DNA of 64,000 nt from Rhodobacter sp. CZR27. GTDB taxonomy: Bacteria > Pseudomonadota > Alphaproteobacteria > Rhodobacterales > Rhodobacteraceae. The notes beneath the pieces are model-generated. The model did no database searches, was not told the origin of the DNA, and was given only the letters and a program-made list of their open reading frames with translations. The position numbers were made by a program, and so were the translations under genes. The stretch covers positions 723,001 to 787,000 of the forward strand of contig NZ_CP023549.1 of NCBI RefSeq assembly GCF_002407205.1, in the 5' to 3' direction. This document shows positions 18,322 through 27,590 of the stretch, in pieces (the stretch's first letter is position 1; the number at the start of each line of letters is the position of its first letter).

Positions 18322-18780
18322 ATGAAACGCACAGACACGCCCGCCATCGACAGCGCCCGCCCCGCCATCACCGCCGAGCTGATGGCGCGCACAGGGCTGG
18401 ACGAGGCGATGCTCGACCGCCTCGTCCGTGACTTCTATGGCCGTGTGCGGCGGGATGCGGTGCTGGGCCCGATCTTCGACCGCGCGGTGCACGACTGGGA
18501 CAGCCATCTCGACCGGCTGGCCGCCTTCTGGTCCTCGGTCGCGCTGATGACGGGGCGCTATCACGGTCGGCCCATGCAGAAGCACATGCCGCTCGCGCTG
18601 GAAGCCCGGCACTTCGACCGCTGGCTGGAGCTGTTCCGCGCGACGGCGCATGAGGTCTGCCCTCCGGCCGGGGCGGCCCATGTCATTGCGAAGGCGGAAC
18701 AGATTGCCGTGGCCATCGCGGCGAACATCGAGAACCAGCGGCGCGGCAACGGCCTCGGGGCCGAGCCGCCACGGCTGTGA
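18322..18780 (+). CDS. Group III truncated haemoglobin
   Basis: 152 residues, normal for the family. The 2/2 globin fold is recognisable from DFYGRVRRDAVLGPIF, HDWDSHLDRLAAFWSSV and GRYHGRPMQKH; the His in the HFDRWLELF segment is the likely proximal haem ligand. Group III members are widespread in proteobacteria and are usually linked with oxygen, NO or peroxide chemistry, but no function is assigned here. The open frame extends upstream, but ATG 18322 starts the conserved region. It precedes a DUF6522-like gene by 9 bases. Confidence 0.9.
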   Translation: MKRTDTPAIDSARPAITAELMARTGLDEAMLDRLVRDFYGRVRRDAVLGPIFDRAVHDWDSHLDRLAAFWSSVALMTGRYHGRPMQKHMPLALEARHFDRWLELFRATAHEVCPPAGAAHVIAKAEQIAVAIAANIENQRRGNGLGAEPPRL

Positions 18781-18789
18781 GGGGGGGCG

Positions 18790-19035
18790 ATGCGGATCGG
18801 GATCGTGAACGGCCGCTTCAGCATCGAGGCCGAGGATCTCGCGCCGCTTCTGGGCGTCGCGCCCGCCGAGGTGCCGCTGCTGATGCGCCGGGGCGAGATC
18901 ACCGGTGTGGTCGAGGAGGGCCGCGACGCGGACGCCGGCCGCTTCCGCGTCACCTTCCGGCATCGCGGCACGCGCCTCCGCTTCACGGTCGATGCCGAGG
19001 GCAACGTGCTTACCCGCAGCCGGGTCGAGCGATAG
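18790..19035 (+). CDS. DUF6522-like small protein
   Basis: 81 residues, acidic and soluble, with no membrane segment or cysteine pair. It opens with a short strand and a helix (EDLAPLLGVAPAEVPLLMRRGEI) and ends in two strands (RFRVTFRHRGTRLRFTV, then NVLTRSR). This pattern fits the DUF6522 family. The ATG follows a purine-rich GAGGGGGG ribosome site. It is probably an operon partner of the truncated haemoglobin; no function is known. Confidence 0.65.
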   Translation: MRIGIVNGRFSIEAEDLAPLLGVAPAEVPLLMRRGEITGVVEEGRDADAGRFRVTFRHRGTRLRFTVDAEGNVLTRSRVER

Positions 19036-19099
19036 CCGCTTGCGGCAGGAGGGAAAGTCCGGTAGCGGCGCAGGCTTTGCCCGACCCGGAAGCCCCGCC

Positions 19100-20347
19100 A
19101 TGCCCGCCGAGACCCTCGCGATCGACTTCGGAACCTCGAACTCCGCCGCGGCGATCCTCGACGGCGGCGTGCCGCGCCGGCTGGCGCTGGAAACCGGCGC
19201 CGAGACCCTGCCCACCGCCGTCTTCTTCCCGGCCGACCGCGGGCCCATGCGGATCGGGGCCGCGGCTGGCGAGGCGCTGATCGCGGGCGAGGAAGGCCGC
19301 TACATGCGCGCGCTCAAAAGCGTGCTCGGCACCCCGCTGCTGCACGAGCCGCGCCTGATCGGCGGGCGTCGGCGCACGCTGGCCGAGGTGATCGCCGCCT
19401 TCCTCGCCGAGGTGAAGCGCCGCTCGGAACAGCTGACGGACCGGCGGTTCCGCCGCGCGCTCTCGGGCCGTCCGGTCCGCTTTCGTGCCGATTCGGGCCG
19501 CGACGCACGGGCCGAGGCGGATCTGCGCGCCTGCTACCTGGCCGCCGGTTTCGACGCCGTGGACTTCCTGCACGAGCCCGAGGCCGCGGCCCTGGCGAGC
19601 CATGGCCTCGGGCACCCGGAGGGAACCGGCCTGATCGTCGACATCGGCGGCGGCACCTCGGATTTCTCGGTGTTCCGGGTCCGGGATGGACGGGTCGGGA
19701 TCCTTGCCAGCCACGGCATCCGGTTGGGCGGGACGGACTTCGATCAGTCGGTCTCGCTGTCCCATGCGATGCCCTGCCTCGGTCATGGCGGATCGCTGCG
19801 GCGCGAGATGGGGCCGGGCCTTCTGCCGATGCCGAACGATCTTTTCGTGGATCTCGCGACATGGGCGAAGATCCCCTTCCTCTACACGCGCGAGACCCGC
19901 TCGGCGGTGGCCGGGATGCTGAAGCGGGCGGTCGAGCCGCGGCTTCTCCGCCGCCTTGCCGCGGTGCTGGAGCACGAGCTGGGCCACGACCTTGCCTTCG
20001 CGGTCGAGCGGGGGAAGATCGAGGCCAACGCCGGCCGCCCCGGCGCGATGATCCGCATGGGCAGGATCGAGCGCGGCCTTTACGCCGAGATCACCGCCGC
20101 CTCGCTGGAGGCAGCCCTTGCCCCGCATCGGCGGGTGCTGCGCGAGGCTGCTGCCGAAACCTGCCGCCTCGCCGCGGTCGAGCCGGACCGGGTCGGCACG
20201 GTGATCCTCGTCGGCGGGTCGAGCCTGATGGGCCTCGTCGCGGACGAGGCGCGGGCGCTGTGCCCGGGGGCCGAGCTGAAGAGCGCCGAGGCCTTCACCG
20301 CCGTGGTGGATGGTCTGGCGCTTGCCATCGGGACCCTCCCGGCCTGA
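19100..20347 (+). CDS. Hsp70-like (YegD-type) ATPase-fold protein
   Basis: 415 residues with an actin/Hsp70 nucleotide-binding fold: phosphate-1 loop IDFGTSNSAAA at the N-terminus, GLIVDIGGGTSDFSVF as phosphate 2, and VILVGGSSLMGLV as the adenosine motif. It ends right after the ATPase domain, so the peptide-binding domain and lid of DnaK are absent, as in YegD-like proteins. A longer open frame upstream overlaps the DUF6522-like gene out of frame and is not used. Substrate and partners are unknown. Confidence 0.87.
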   Translation: MPAETLAIDFGTSNSAAAILDGGVPRRLALETGAETLPTAVFFPADRGPMRIGAAAGEALIAGEEGRYMRALKSVLGTPLLHEPRLIGGRRRTLAEVIAAFLAEVKRRSEQLTDRRFRRALSGRPVRFRADSGRDARAEADLRACYLAAGFDAVDFLHEPEAAALASHGLGHPEGTGLIVDIGGGTSDFSVFRVRDGRVGILASHGIRLGGTDFDQSVSLSHAMPCLGHGGSLRREMGPGLLPMPNDLFVDLATWAKIPFLYTRETRSAVAGMLKRAVEPRLLRRLAAVLEHELGHDLAFAVERGKIEANAGRPGAMIRMGRIERGLYAEITAASLEAALAPHRRVLREAAAETCRLAAVEPDRVGTVILVGGSSLMGLVADEARALCPGAELKSAEAFTAVVDGLALAIGTLPA

Positions 20348-20541
20348 GGGTGGCGCGTCGGGCGCCCACCCGCGAAGGCGCGCCTTGTGCAGGGCGAGGG
20401 ATCGCCCGCGGCGGTGGTCCCGCATCTGCCGGGATCCTGCCGGTCCGACGGATGTTTCCCCCTTCGTCGGGCATGCTATCAAGGCGACGGGGTCAGCCGC
20501 CCGGGTCGGGTCTGACCGATCGCCACGAGGGGGGATGCGGG

Positions 20542-21300
20542 GTGCGCAAAGCCGTTCGGGAGTTGTATGAGGGCACGAGCCAGCGCGCCCATCGGTTTCG
20601 CTACGCCCTGCTGGCCTTCGACCTTGCGACCATCGCCTTCGTGATCGGCACGTCCTTCATGCCCCGCCGTCCGTGGGTCGACGGGGTCGACGTGGTGATC
20701 GGCCTGTTCATCCTCTCGGATCTGGTGGCGCGGCTGATGAGCAATCCGCGCCCGATGCGCTTCCTCGTCTATCCGACGACGCTGAGCGACGTGGTCGCCG
20801 TCGGCTCGTTCCTTGCGCCGCTGAGCGGAGAGGCCGCAGGCTTCCTGCGCGTGCTGCGCACGCTTCGGCTGCTGCACGCCTATCCGATGCTCTCGCGTCT
20901 CCGGCGCGACCTGCCGTTCTTCCGCAAGAACGAGGAGGTGCTTCTCGCGCTGACGAACCTGGTGGTCTTCCTGTTCGTGATGACCGGCATCGTCTATGCC
21001 TCCGAACACTCTCGCAACCCCGAGATCCGCAACTACGCGGATGCGCTCTACTTCACTGTGACCGCCCTCACCACGACCGGCTTCGGCGACATCACGCTTG
21101 AAGGCACGCGGGGGCGGATGATCTCGATCGTGATCATGATCTGCGGCGTGACGCTGTTCCTGCGGCTCGCCCAGACGCTGTTCCGTCCGAACAAGGTGCG
21201 CCATCCCTGCCCCGACTGTGGCCTGCAACTGCATGACTGGGATGCCGTGCACTGCAAGCACTGCGGCCGCGTCGTCAACATCCGCTCCGAAGGCGACTGA
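20542..21300 (+). CDS. Voltage-gated-type potassium channel with C-terminal zinc ribbon
   Basis: 252 residues from a GTG start (20542) with GAGG about 11 bases upstream. Six transmembrane segments can be placed: S1-S3 in the first 110 residues, an S4-like segment with arginines every third position (FLRVLRTLRLLHAY), S5, a pore helix with the filter sequence TTTGFGD, and S6. TGFGD in place of TVGYGD still fits a potassium-type filter. After S6 there is a CPDC...CKHC zinc-ribbon-like tail of about 35 residues, replacing the RCK/cNMP domain common in bacterial channels. Ion selectivity is inferred only. Confidence 0.85.
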   Translation: MRKAVRELYEGTSQRAHRFRYALLAFDLATIAFVIGTSFMPRRPWVDGVDVVIGLFILSDLVARLMSNPRPMRFLVYPTTLSDVVAVGSFLAPLSGEAAGFLRVLRTLRLLHAYPMLSRLRRDLPFFRKNEEVLLALTNLVVFLFVMTGIVYASEHSRNPEIRNYADALYFTVTALTTTGFGDITLEGTRGRMISIVIMICGVTLFLRLAQTLFRPNKVRHPCPDCGLQLHDWDAVHCKHCGRVVNIRSEGD

Positions 21301-21478
21301 GCGGCGCGTGCCGCCGAAAGATGCGGCGCCGCGCATCGCGGGACAATCCCGCGAAACAAGCTCCGTTGAGAAATCTTGCCGGCTTCGACCCCGCCGAAGT
21401 TGCAGAATTCGCCGATGGAACCATACTCTGGGGCTGAGATTGCCTTTCCACAGTCCCTTCGGGCGAAAGATCGAGCCG

Positions 21479-24043
21479 ATGTTCGAACAGGCCTCCGATG
21501 ATCTCTCCCGCGATATTGCGGCAGCCGATTTCGGGATCGGCCGCTGGATATGGGATCTGGACGGCGGCACGATCACCTGGTCGCCGGAGCAGCGCGCGAT
21601 CTTCGGCCTAGATGAGGCCGGCCCGGAGGTGAGCGTCGCCCGCTTCTGCGACCTCGTGCACCCCGAGGATCGCGCGCGCGTCGTTTCGACGGTGACCGCG
21701 ACGCTGTCGCTTCGCCGCAGCGGTCACAGCCAGAGCTTCCGCATCCTGCGCGCCGATGGCGGCATCCGGCGCATCCTGAGCCATGCGCGGCTGGAGCTTG
21801 ACGAGGCCGGGCGGCCTGCCCGCCTGCATGGCCTCGACTGCGACATCACCGAGGTCGCGATCGCGCCAACGCCCGCCGCGGAGACGGCCCGCCCGCCGGT
21901 GGTCGGCGCCTTCGACGGCCCGGACCCGCGGGGCCGGGTTCCCGAGGATCGCGAGGCATTGCTGCGTCTAGCGCTAGGCGCCGGGCGCATGGCGGTCTGG
22001 GACCTCGACCTTGGCCGGCAGGTGGTCCGGATCGACGAGTCGCTGGCGGCGCTCTTCGGGGTGCCCGGCCTTCCGCGCGAGATCCCGGTCGGCTTCTTCG
22101 ATGCCGCGGTGGATCCCGAGGATCTCGACCGGGTCATGGCGGCCAAGGCCGCGGCCCTGCGGGGCGAGGCGGTGCAGGTGGAGTTCCGCATCCGGCTTCC
22201 GGGCGGCCAGCGGCGCTGGCTCCGCTCGCTTGGCGAGGCGCAGCTTGACGGCTCGGGCCGGCCGCAGCGCGTCGTGGGCGTGATCCACGACATCTCGACC
22301 GGCAAGGCAGCCGAGGAGCGCCTGCGCGCCAGCGAGGAGCACTATCGCGACGTCTTCGCCGCCATCGACGAGGGGTTCTGCATCTGCGACATGATCACGG
22401 ACCCGGCCGGCAAGCCGGTGGACTACCGCTTCGTGGAGGCCAACCCCCTGTTCGGACTCATGACGGGACTTCCCGATGCGGTGGGCCGGACGGCGCTGGA
22501 ACTGGTCCCCGGTCTCGAGCGGCACTGGATCGACACCTACGCCCGCGTCGGTCTGGATCGCGAGACCCTGCGGTTCGAGATGTCGTCTGAGGCGATGGGA
22601 CGGTGGTTCGACGTCTTCGCCACGCCCCTTTCGGTGCCGGGCCGGTTCGCGCTCGTCTTCAAGGACGTGACCGAGCGGAAGCGCGCGCAGGATGCGCTGG
22701 TGGAAAGCGAGGCGCGCTTCCGCCACATGGCGGACGACGCCCCGGTGATGGTCTGGCTGAGCGACGCGACCGGCGCCTGCACCTTCATGAGCCGAAGCTG
22801 GACGGCCTTCACCGGCCAGCCGGTGGAAGGGGCGCTTGTGTGGGGATGGACGGACATGGTCCATCCCGAGGACAGGCCCGCATCGGTCGGCGCCTTCCTC
22901 GCCACGCGGGACGACTTCTCGCCCTGCCGGATCGAATACCGGCTGCGCCGCGCCGATGGCGGCTATTGCTGGGTGCTCGACAGCGCCCAGCCCCGCTTCG
23001 ACGCCGAGGGGCGGTTTGCCGGCCACATCGGCTCGGTGCTCGATCTTTCGGACCGCCGTGCCGCCGAGGACGCCCTGCGCGAGAGCGAGGCCCTGTTCCG
23101 CACCGTGACCGAGGTCATGCCGCAGATGGTGTGGTCGGCGCGTCCCGACGGGCAGCCGGATTTCTTCAACCGGCGCTGGCACGATTTCGTGGGCCCCTCG
23201 GCGCCGGAGGGCGCCGGCTGGGAGGATGTCTTCCACCCCGACGACCGGGCCGGGATCGGGCTGCGCTGGTCACGCGCGCTGAGAACCGGCGACCCCTACG
23301 AGGTCGAGTGCCGCATGAGGCATGTCGGCGGCGGCTATCGCTGGGTGCTGTGCCGCGCCGTTCCGGTGCGGGGCGAGGACGGGCGCATCCTGCGCTGGAT
23401 GGGCACCTGCACCGACATCCACGACATGAAGCTGGCGCAGGAACGCCAGCAGCTGATGCTCGAGGAGATGGAGCACCGGGTGAAGAACATCCTGGCGCTG
23501 GTGCAGGCGGTGGCCCGCCAGACGTTCAGCGTGGTCCCCGAAGCGGCCGAGGCACGGGATGCCTTCTCCGGCCGGCTGAGCGCGCTGTCCTGTGCGTACA
23601 GCCATCTCAACCGCGAAAGCTGGTCGCAGGCGCCGCTGCGCCAGATCGTCCTTGGCTCGCTCGAGGGCTGCGGCGCCCGGACGGCGGCGGTGGTGCTCGA
23701 GGGGCCCGACATCATGCTGCCGCCGCGGACGGCGGTGACGATTTCGATGGCAATCCACGAGCTGGGAACCAACGGCATGAAATACGGCGCGCTGTCGGTG
23801 CCGGGTGGCCGGGTGGCGATCCGGTGGCAGCTGACGGCACCCGGCCGGCTGCATCTCGTCTGGCAGGAACGAGGCGGCCCGCCCGTCCCGCCCCCCACCC
23901 GGCGCGGCTTCGGCACGCGGATGATCGAGCAGGCGCTGGCCGCGGAGATGGAGGGCAGCGTCCGTCTGAGGTTCGACCCGGAAGGCGTGACCTGCGAGAT
24001 GGAGGCCGCGATCGATCCGACGGTCCCCTCGGCAGCGGGCTGA
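21479..24043 (+). CDS. HWE-family sensor histidine kinase with five PAS domains
   Basis: 854 residues, no transmembrane helix, so a cytoplasmic sensor. Five PAS domains can be laid out at about 17-125, 165-280, 285-400, 410-530 and 535-655; several have the PAC-type ending (DITE, DIS, DVTER, DLSDR, DIHD). None carries the LOV cysteine motif. The kinase core has phospho-acceptor His666 in EHRVKN, N-box Asn765 in HELGTNGMKYG, and the W-x-E motif (Trp795, Glu797) that defines the HWE family. No response regulator gene is adjacent. Confidence 0.9.
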   Translation: MFEQASDDLSRDIAAADFGIGRWIWDLDGGTITWSPEQRAIFGLDEAGPEVSVARFCDLVHPEDRARVVSTVTATLSLRRSGHSQSFRILRADGGIRRILSHARLELDEAGRPARLHGLDCDITEVAIAPTPAAETARPPVVGAFDGPDPRGRVPEDREALLRLALGAGRMAVWDLDLGRQVVRIDESLAALFGVPGLPREIPVGFFDAAVDPEDLDRVMAAKAAALRGEAVQVEFRIRLPGGQRRWLRSLGEAQLDGSGRPQRVVGVIHDISTGKAAEERLRASEEHYRDVFAAIDEGFCICDMITDPAGKPVDYRFVEANPLFGLMTGLPDAVGRTALELVPGLERHWIDTYARVGLDRETLRFEMSSEAMGRWFDVFATPLSVPGRFALVFKDVTERKRAQDALVESEARFRHMADDAPVMVWLSDATGACTFMSRSWTAFTGQPVEGALVWGWTDMVHPEDRPASVGAFLATRDDFSPCRIEYRLRRADGGYCWVLDSAQPRFDAEGRFAGHIGSVLDLSDRRAAEDALRESEALFRTVTEVMPQMVWSARPDGQPDFFNRRWHDFVGPSAPEGAGWEDVFHPDDRAGIGLRWSRALRTGDPYEVECRMRHVGGGYRWVLCRAVPVRGEDGRILRWMGTCTDIHDMKLAQERQQLMLEEMEHRVKNILALVQAVARQTFSVVPEAAEARDAFSGRLSALSCAYSHLNRESWSQAPLRQIVLGSLEGCGARTAAVVLEGPDIMLPPRTAVTISMAIHELGTNGMKYGALSVPGGRVAIRWQLTAPGRLHLVWQERGGPPVPPPTRRGFGTRMIEQALAAEMEGSVRLRFDPEGVTCEMEAAIDPTVPSAAG

Positions 24044-24173
24044 GCCGCGCCCGGACGTGGTGCCCGCTGGCGATGGGATCGGTGCGGGGCAGGTGCGCGC
24101 GCATCCCCAAACGATTGTGGATGCGCGCGTCACTCGTGCCGTGCCGCCGTCCGCGGCAGGCGGGCATCCGGCA

Positions 24174-24203
24174 GGGCAGGAGCGGCCGGGGCCGCCCCTG
24201 CCC
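24174..24203. terminator. Strong GC hairpin between convergent genes
   Basis: A near-perfect 14-base stem (24174-24187 with 24190-24203, one mismatch) lies between the histidine kinase gene and the convergent minus-strand gene. There is no T-run on either side, so intrinsic termination is uncertain. Confidence 0.35.
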
Positions 24204-24210
24204 GGGTCCG

Positions 24211-24744
24211 TTACTCGACCGGCACCATGAGGTGGGCATAGGGCGTGTCCGCCCACATCACGAAGGGCATCTTCGTGTCAGGGTCCGGACCTGACGGATA
24301 GCCTTGCATCAGGTGGGTCGCGTTCATGATCATCAGATGCGGCCCGGTGGTGACCCAGTGGTTGTCGTTCGTCTCGGCGGTGGCGTAGGGGTCGGTGTTG
24401 CTCGCGTCCGAGCCTCCGGCGAGCATGAAGATCAGCCCCACCTTGTCGGCGGGAGGCTGCGTCCTGTTGATCCAGGCCATCGCCCATTCCATCGCGTTCG
24501 CGTCCCCGCACATGGGGTCGGACGAGGGGGTGGTGGCGTCGTCCGGCATGCACCAGTAGCCGTTGGTGCCTTCGCGCAGGGTCTGCATCTTCCCGTCCGG
24601 GCCCATGCCGTAGATCGTGGCCTCGGACGAGACGGCCGCCGGGGCTGCGGTTTCGGCGCTCCTGATCAGGTCGGCCTTTTCATCCGCCGCCGCGGCCTGC
24701 ATGCCGAGGATGACGAGCGTTGCAGCAAGACATGTCTTGGACAC
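24211..24744 (-). CDS. Conserved secreted protein of unknown function
   Basis: 177 residues. The start is taken as GTG 24744, which has GGGAG 8 bases upstream; another in-frame GTG at 24753 is possible. A Sec signal peptide (KTCLAATLVILGMQAAAA) predicts export to the periplasm. The mature part has two cysteines (YWCMPD and PMCGDA), suggesting one disulphide, and a Trp/His/Met-rich C-terminal half (HWVTTGPHLMIMNATHL, MWADTPYAHLMVPVE). I do not recognise a named family with certainty. Confidence 0.8.
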   Translation of the reverse strand: MSKTCLAATLVILGMQAAAADEKADLIRSAETAAPAAVSSEATIYGMGPDGKMQTLREGTNGYWCMPDDATTPSSDPMCGDANAMEWAMAWINRTQPPADKVGLIFMLAGGSDASNTDPYATAETNDNHWVTTGPHLMIMNATHLMQGYPSGPDPDTKMPFVMWADTPYAHLMVPVE

Positions 24745-25133
24745 TATGAACACTCCCGATGTTGGTCGGGTTCGGGCGGCCGCAAGCCCGGATCGAAGGC
24801 ACAGGTTGGGCAAGCTGTCGCCACGCCCGATGGTTGCACGGCTTCGATCTGGCGAGTTGTCAGCGCGATTGCAAACCGAGGCCCACGCCGTCAGTCGCGA
24901 CATCACTCGTTAAAAGGGATACCAACTCGCACCCTGAACGCTACGCCCGTTTGGCCGGATCGTCAAATGCACGAAAAGGCCCGAATGCGTGCACGGGCGC
25001 GGTCGCGGAAAAGGATGCGTCGGGGGGCTTCAGGCGGCTTGTGCCGCGGCAGGCAGGGGGCGGGGCCGGCCATCGCCGCCGCTTTCGCCGCGCCCGCGGC
25101 CAGTTCCGTGCCGGATGTCGTCGGCAGCGGCGG
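24745..25133. other. 389-base intergenic region
   Basis: Separates two minus-strand genes. It holds the probable promoter region of the secreted protein gene and a perfect 8-base inverted repeat, GATCGAAG at 24791-24798 and CTTCGATC at 24842-24849. A plus-strand frame of about 57 codons (from 24967) is arginine- and alanine-rich and lacks a convincing ribosome site. No RNA gene was recognised. Confidence 0.5.
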
Positions 25134-26003
25134 CTAGAACCACTGTCCCGGCTCCATGAGGCCGAGATCCATCAACTGCTGCGACGTCCATTCGAACGGC
25201 ACCGAGTTCCGCCAGCGGAAACTGCCGATCGCATGGCGCGATCCGGGATTGGTCTTGAGTGCCTTGGCCGTGCGGAACGAACAGACCGCCGTGGTGATGT
25301 TGTGGTGCCAGGGACAGGCGTAGGTGTTCATCTCTTCGTCGTTGAAGGTATGGTCGGGGCGCAGCACCAGACCTTGCCTCGCACGGAAAAGCGCGATCCG
25401 GTCGATCTTGCGCCGATCCGCCGGCACGTGCTCCTCGAACCGCCAGCGCAGGCCGCCGAAGAAATCGAGCTGCCGTTCCCGGGGGTGGTTGTGGTTCAGC
25501 GGATCGGGCCGGCCGAGCGCATAATAGCCCGAGCGGTCCAGCATCGCCTCCTCGACCGAGACCGCATCGGGATAGCGGTCGAGGTCGCCGGCATAGAGGT
25601 CGATGACATAGGACAGCAAAGCCTCACGCCGCTCCTCGGCATGGAAGGCCAGCATCTCTGCGACGTTGCGCGTCTCGCAGAACGGATGGAACAGGAACTC
25701 GGCGTTGTAGCAGTAATAAAGCCATCGGCCCGGCACGGCCGGGATCAGCCGGTTCACCGCGCCGACAAGCGCATTGGTGGCAAAGACGTCGTGGTCGATC
25801 CGGTGGACTTGCGCCTCGGCCGTCGCGGACAGGTCGAGATCGGGATGGGCGAGCAGCAGGATCGACCGGAAGCCCGCCCGGGCATGGTGCGAGATCGTGC
25901 GCTCAAGCTCCACCCCGTCTTCGGCCAAGATCACGGCGATCGGACCCTGCGACAGCGCAGCCGTCGCGACGGACAGGAAGATGTCCAGGCTTCCGTATCG
26001 CAT
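25134..26003 (-). CDS. Conserved protein, glycosyltransferase-2-like N-terminus
   Basis: 289 residues from ATG 26003; an ATG at 26033 would add 10 residues and cannot be ruled out. The opening GPIAVILAEDGVELERTI and the following SILLLAHPDLDL segment resemble the first strands of GT2-type glycosyltransferases, and VHRIDHDVF could hold a metal-binding Asp. The C-terminal half (HNHPRERQLDFFGGLRWRF, CPWHHNI) is unlike standard GT2 enzymes. No signal peptide or membrane helix. Function is unproven. It is divergent from miaB. Confidence 0.6.
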   Translation of the reverse strand: MRYGSLDIFLSVATAALSQGPIAVILAEDGVELERTISHHARAGFRSILLLAHPDLDLSATAEAQVHRIDHDVFATNALVGAVNRLIPAVPGRWLYYCYNAEFLFHPFCETRNVAEMLAFHAEERREALLSYVIDLYAGDLDRYPDAVSVEEAMLDRSGYYALGRPDPLNHNHPRERQLDFFGGLRWRFEEHVPADRRKIDRIALFRARQGLVLRPDHTFNDEEMNTYACPWHHNITTAVCSFRTAKALKTNPGSRHAIGSFRWRNSVPFEWTSQQLMDLGLMEPGQWF

Positions 26004-26111
26004 CCTCGCCCCGTTGTCTGCCCGCGGCACCATTCCCCGCCGGCCCGCCGGATTGCAAGCCCCCTGTGATTCCGGTTAATACGCCGGCTTGACCGACAGG
26101 GGATCCCCGCC

Positions 26112-27422
26112 ATGTCCGACGCCCGCAAGCTCTTCATCAAGACCTACGGCTGCCAGATGAACGTCTATGACAGCGAGCGCATGGCCGAGGCGCTGGGGGC
26201 GCAGGGCTACGAGCTGACCGATGTCGCCGACGAGGCCGACATGGTGCTGCTGAACACCTGCCACATCCGCGAGAAGGCCGCCGAGAAGGTCTATTCCGAC
26301 CTCGGCCGGCTGAAGCCGCTGAAGGCCGCGAAGCCCGGTCTGAAGATCGGCGTGGCGGGTTGCGTGGCGCAGGCCGAGGGCGACGAGATCCTGAAGCGGA
26401 TGCCGCTGGTCGATCTGGTCGTGGGGCCGCAGAGCTACCACCGCCTGCCCGAGATGCTCGCCCGCACCGACGGCGGCGCCCGCGTCGTCGACACGGACTT
26501 CCCCGAGGAGGACAAGTTCGACCACCTGCCCGAGCGGAAGGTGCTGCGCGGGCCCGCCGCCTTCCTGACCGTGCAGGAAGGCTGCGACAAGTTCTGCGCC
26601 TTCTGCGTCGTGCCCTATACCCGCGGCGCCGAGGTAAGCCGGCCCTTCGCGCGGCTGATGGGCGAGGCGCGCGGGCTGGTGGCCAGGGGCGTGCGCGAGC
26701 TGACGCTTCTGGGCCAGAACGTGAACGCCTGGCGGAACGAGGGCAGGGGGCTTGGCGATCTCATCCGAGAGATGGCGCAGATCGAGGGGCTGGAGCGGTT
26801 GCGCTACACCACCTCGCACCCCAACGACATGGCCGACGACCTGATCGAGGCGCATGGGGTGGAGCCGAAGCTGATGCCCTACCTGCACCTGCCGGTGCAG
26901 TCGGGATCGGACCGGATCCTGAAGGCGATGAACCGCAAGCACACGTCCGAGCAATACCTGCGCCTCGTCGAGCGCATCCGCGCCGCGCGGCCCGACATCC
27001 TGCTGACCTCGGATTTCATCGTGGGCTTCCCCGGCGAGACCGATGCCGATTTCGAGGCGACGCTGGACCTGATCCGCGCGGTGGGCTTCGGCTCGGCTTT
27101 CTCGTTCAAGTATTCCGCCCGGCCGGGAACGCCCGCCGCCGAGAAGCCGGAACTGCCGGCCGAGATCTGCGATGCGCGGCTCCAGACGCTGCAGGCGCTG
27201 ATCGCCGGGCAGCAGCGCGCGGCGCAGGAAGCGATGATCGGCCGCGAGGTCGACGTGCTGTATGAAAAGTCCGGCCGCCTGCCCGGCCAGATGGTCGGCA
27301 AGTCGGACCATCTGCATGCCGTCCATGTGGCCGATCCCGACGCGAAGGCGGGCGATCTCGTCCGCGTCCGCATCACGGCCAGTCAGGCGAATTCGCTGAC
27401 CGGGGAACGTCTGACCATCTGA
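26112..27422 (+). CDS. miaB: MiaB, tRNA-2-methylthio-N6-dimethylallyladenosine synthase
   Basis: Radical-SAM methylthiotransferase, 436 residues, that converts i6A37 to ms2i6A37 in tRNAs reading UNN codons. The N-terminal UPF0004 domain binds one 4Fe-4S cluster through Cys14, Cys50 and Cys84. The radical-SAM core has Cys158, Cys162 and Cys165 (GCDKFCAFC), and a C-terminal TRAM domain ends the protein. Length and motifs fit the family well. Confidence 0.97.
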   Translation: MSDARKLFIKTYGCQMNVYDSERMAEALGAQGYELTDVADEADMVLLNTCHIREKAAEKVYSDLGRLKPLKAAKPGLKIGVAGCVAQAEGDEILKRMPLVDLVVGPQSYHRLPEMLARTDGGARVVDTDFPEEDKFDHLPERKVLRGPAAFLTVQEGCDKFCAFCVVPYTRGAEVSRPFARLMGEARGLVARGVRELTLLGQNVNAWRNEGRGLGDLIREMAQIEGLERLRYTTSHPNDMADDLIEAHGVEPKLMPYLHLPVQSGSDRILKAMNRKHTSEQYLRLVERIRAARPDILLTSDFIVGFPGETDADFEATLDLIRAVGFGSAFSFKYSARPGTPAAEKPELPAEICDARLQTLQALIAGQQRAAQEAMIGREVDVLYEKSGRLPGQMVGKSDHLHAVHVADPDAKAGDLVRVRITASQANSLTGERLTI

Positions 27423-27442
27423 TCGGGCGCAAGCCGGGCTCG

Positions 27443-27475
27443 GGCCGCGGCACCGTCCGCGGCCTTTTCATTTCT
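27443..27475 (+). terminator. Intrinsic terminator after miaB
   Basis: An 8-base perfect stem GGCCGCGG / CCGCGGCC with a 6-base loop is followed by TTTTCATTTCTT. It lies 21 bases after the miaB stop and separates it from phoH. Confidence 0.85.
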
Positions 27476-27590
27476 TGCGTCCTTTCCGTGCAGAGTCACA
27501 AGAATTTGTGGTTCATGCACCAAAAATCTTGCCTTGGGGCCATGTCAGCCCCACTCTTTATCCATAGCCCTCCAGCACAAGGAGTTGTCT

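Noticed and set aside
24967..25137. Plus-strand frame of about 57 codons
   Set aside because: Arg/Ala-rich, no ribosome site, and ends on the opposite-strand gene. Not supportable.
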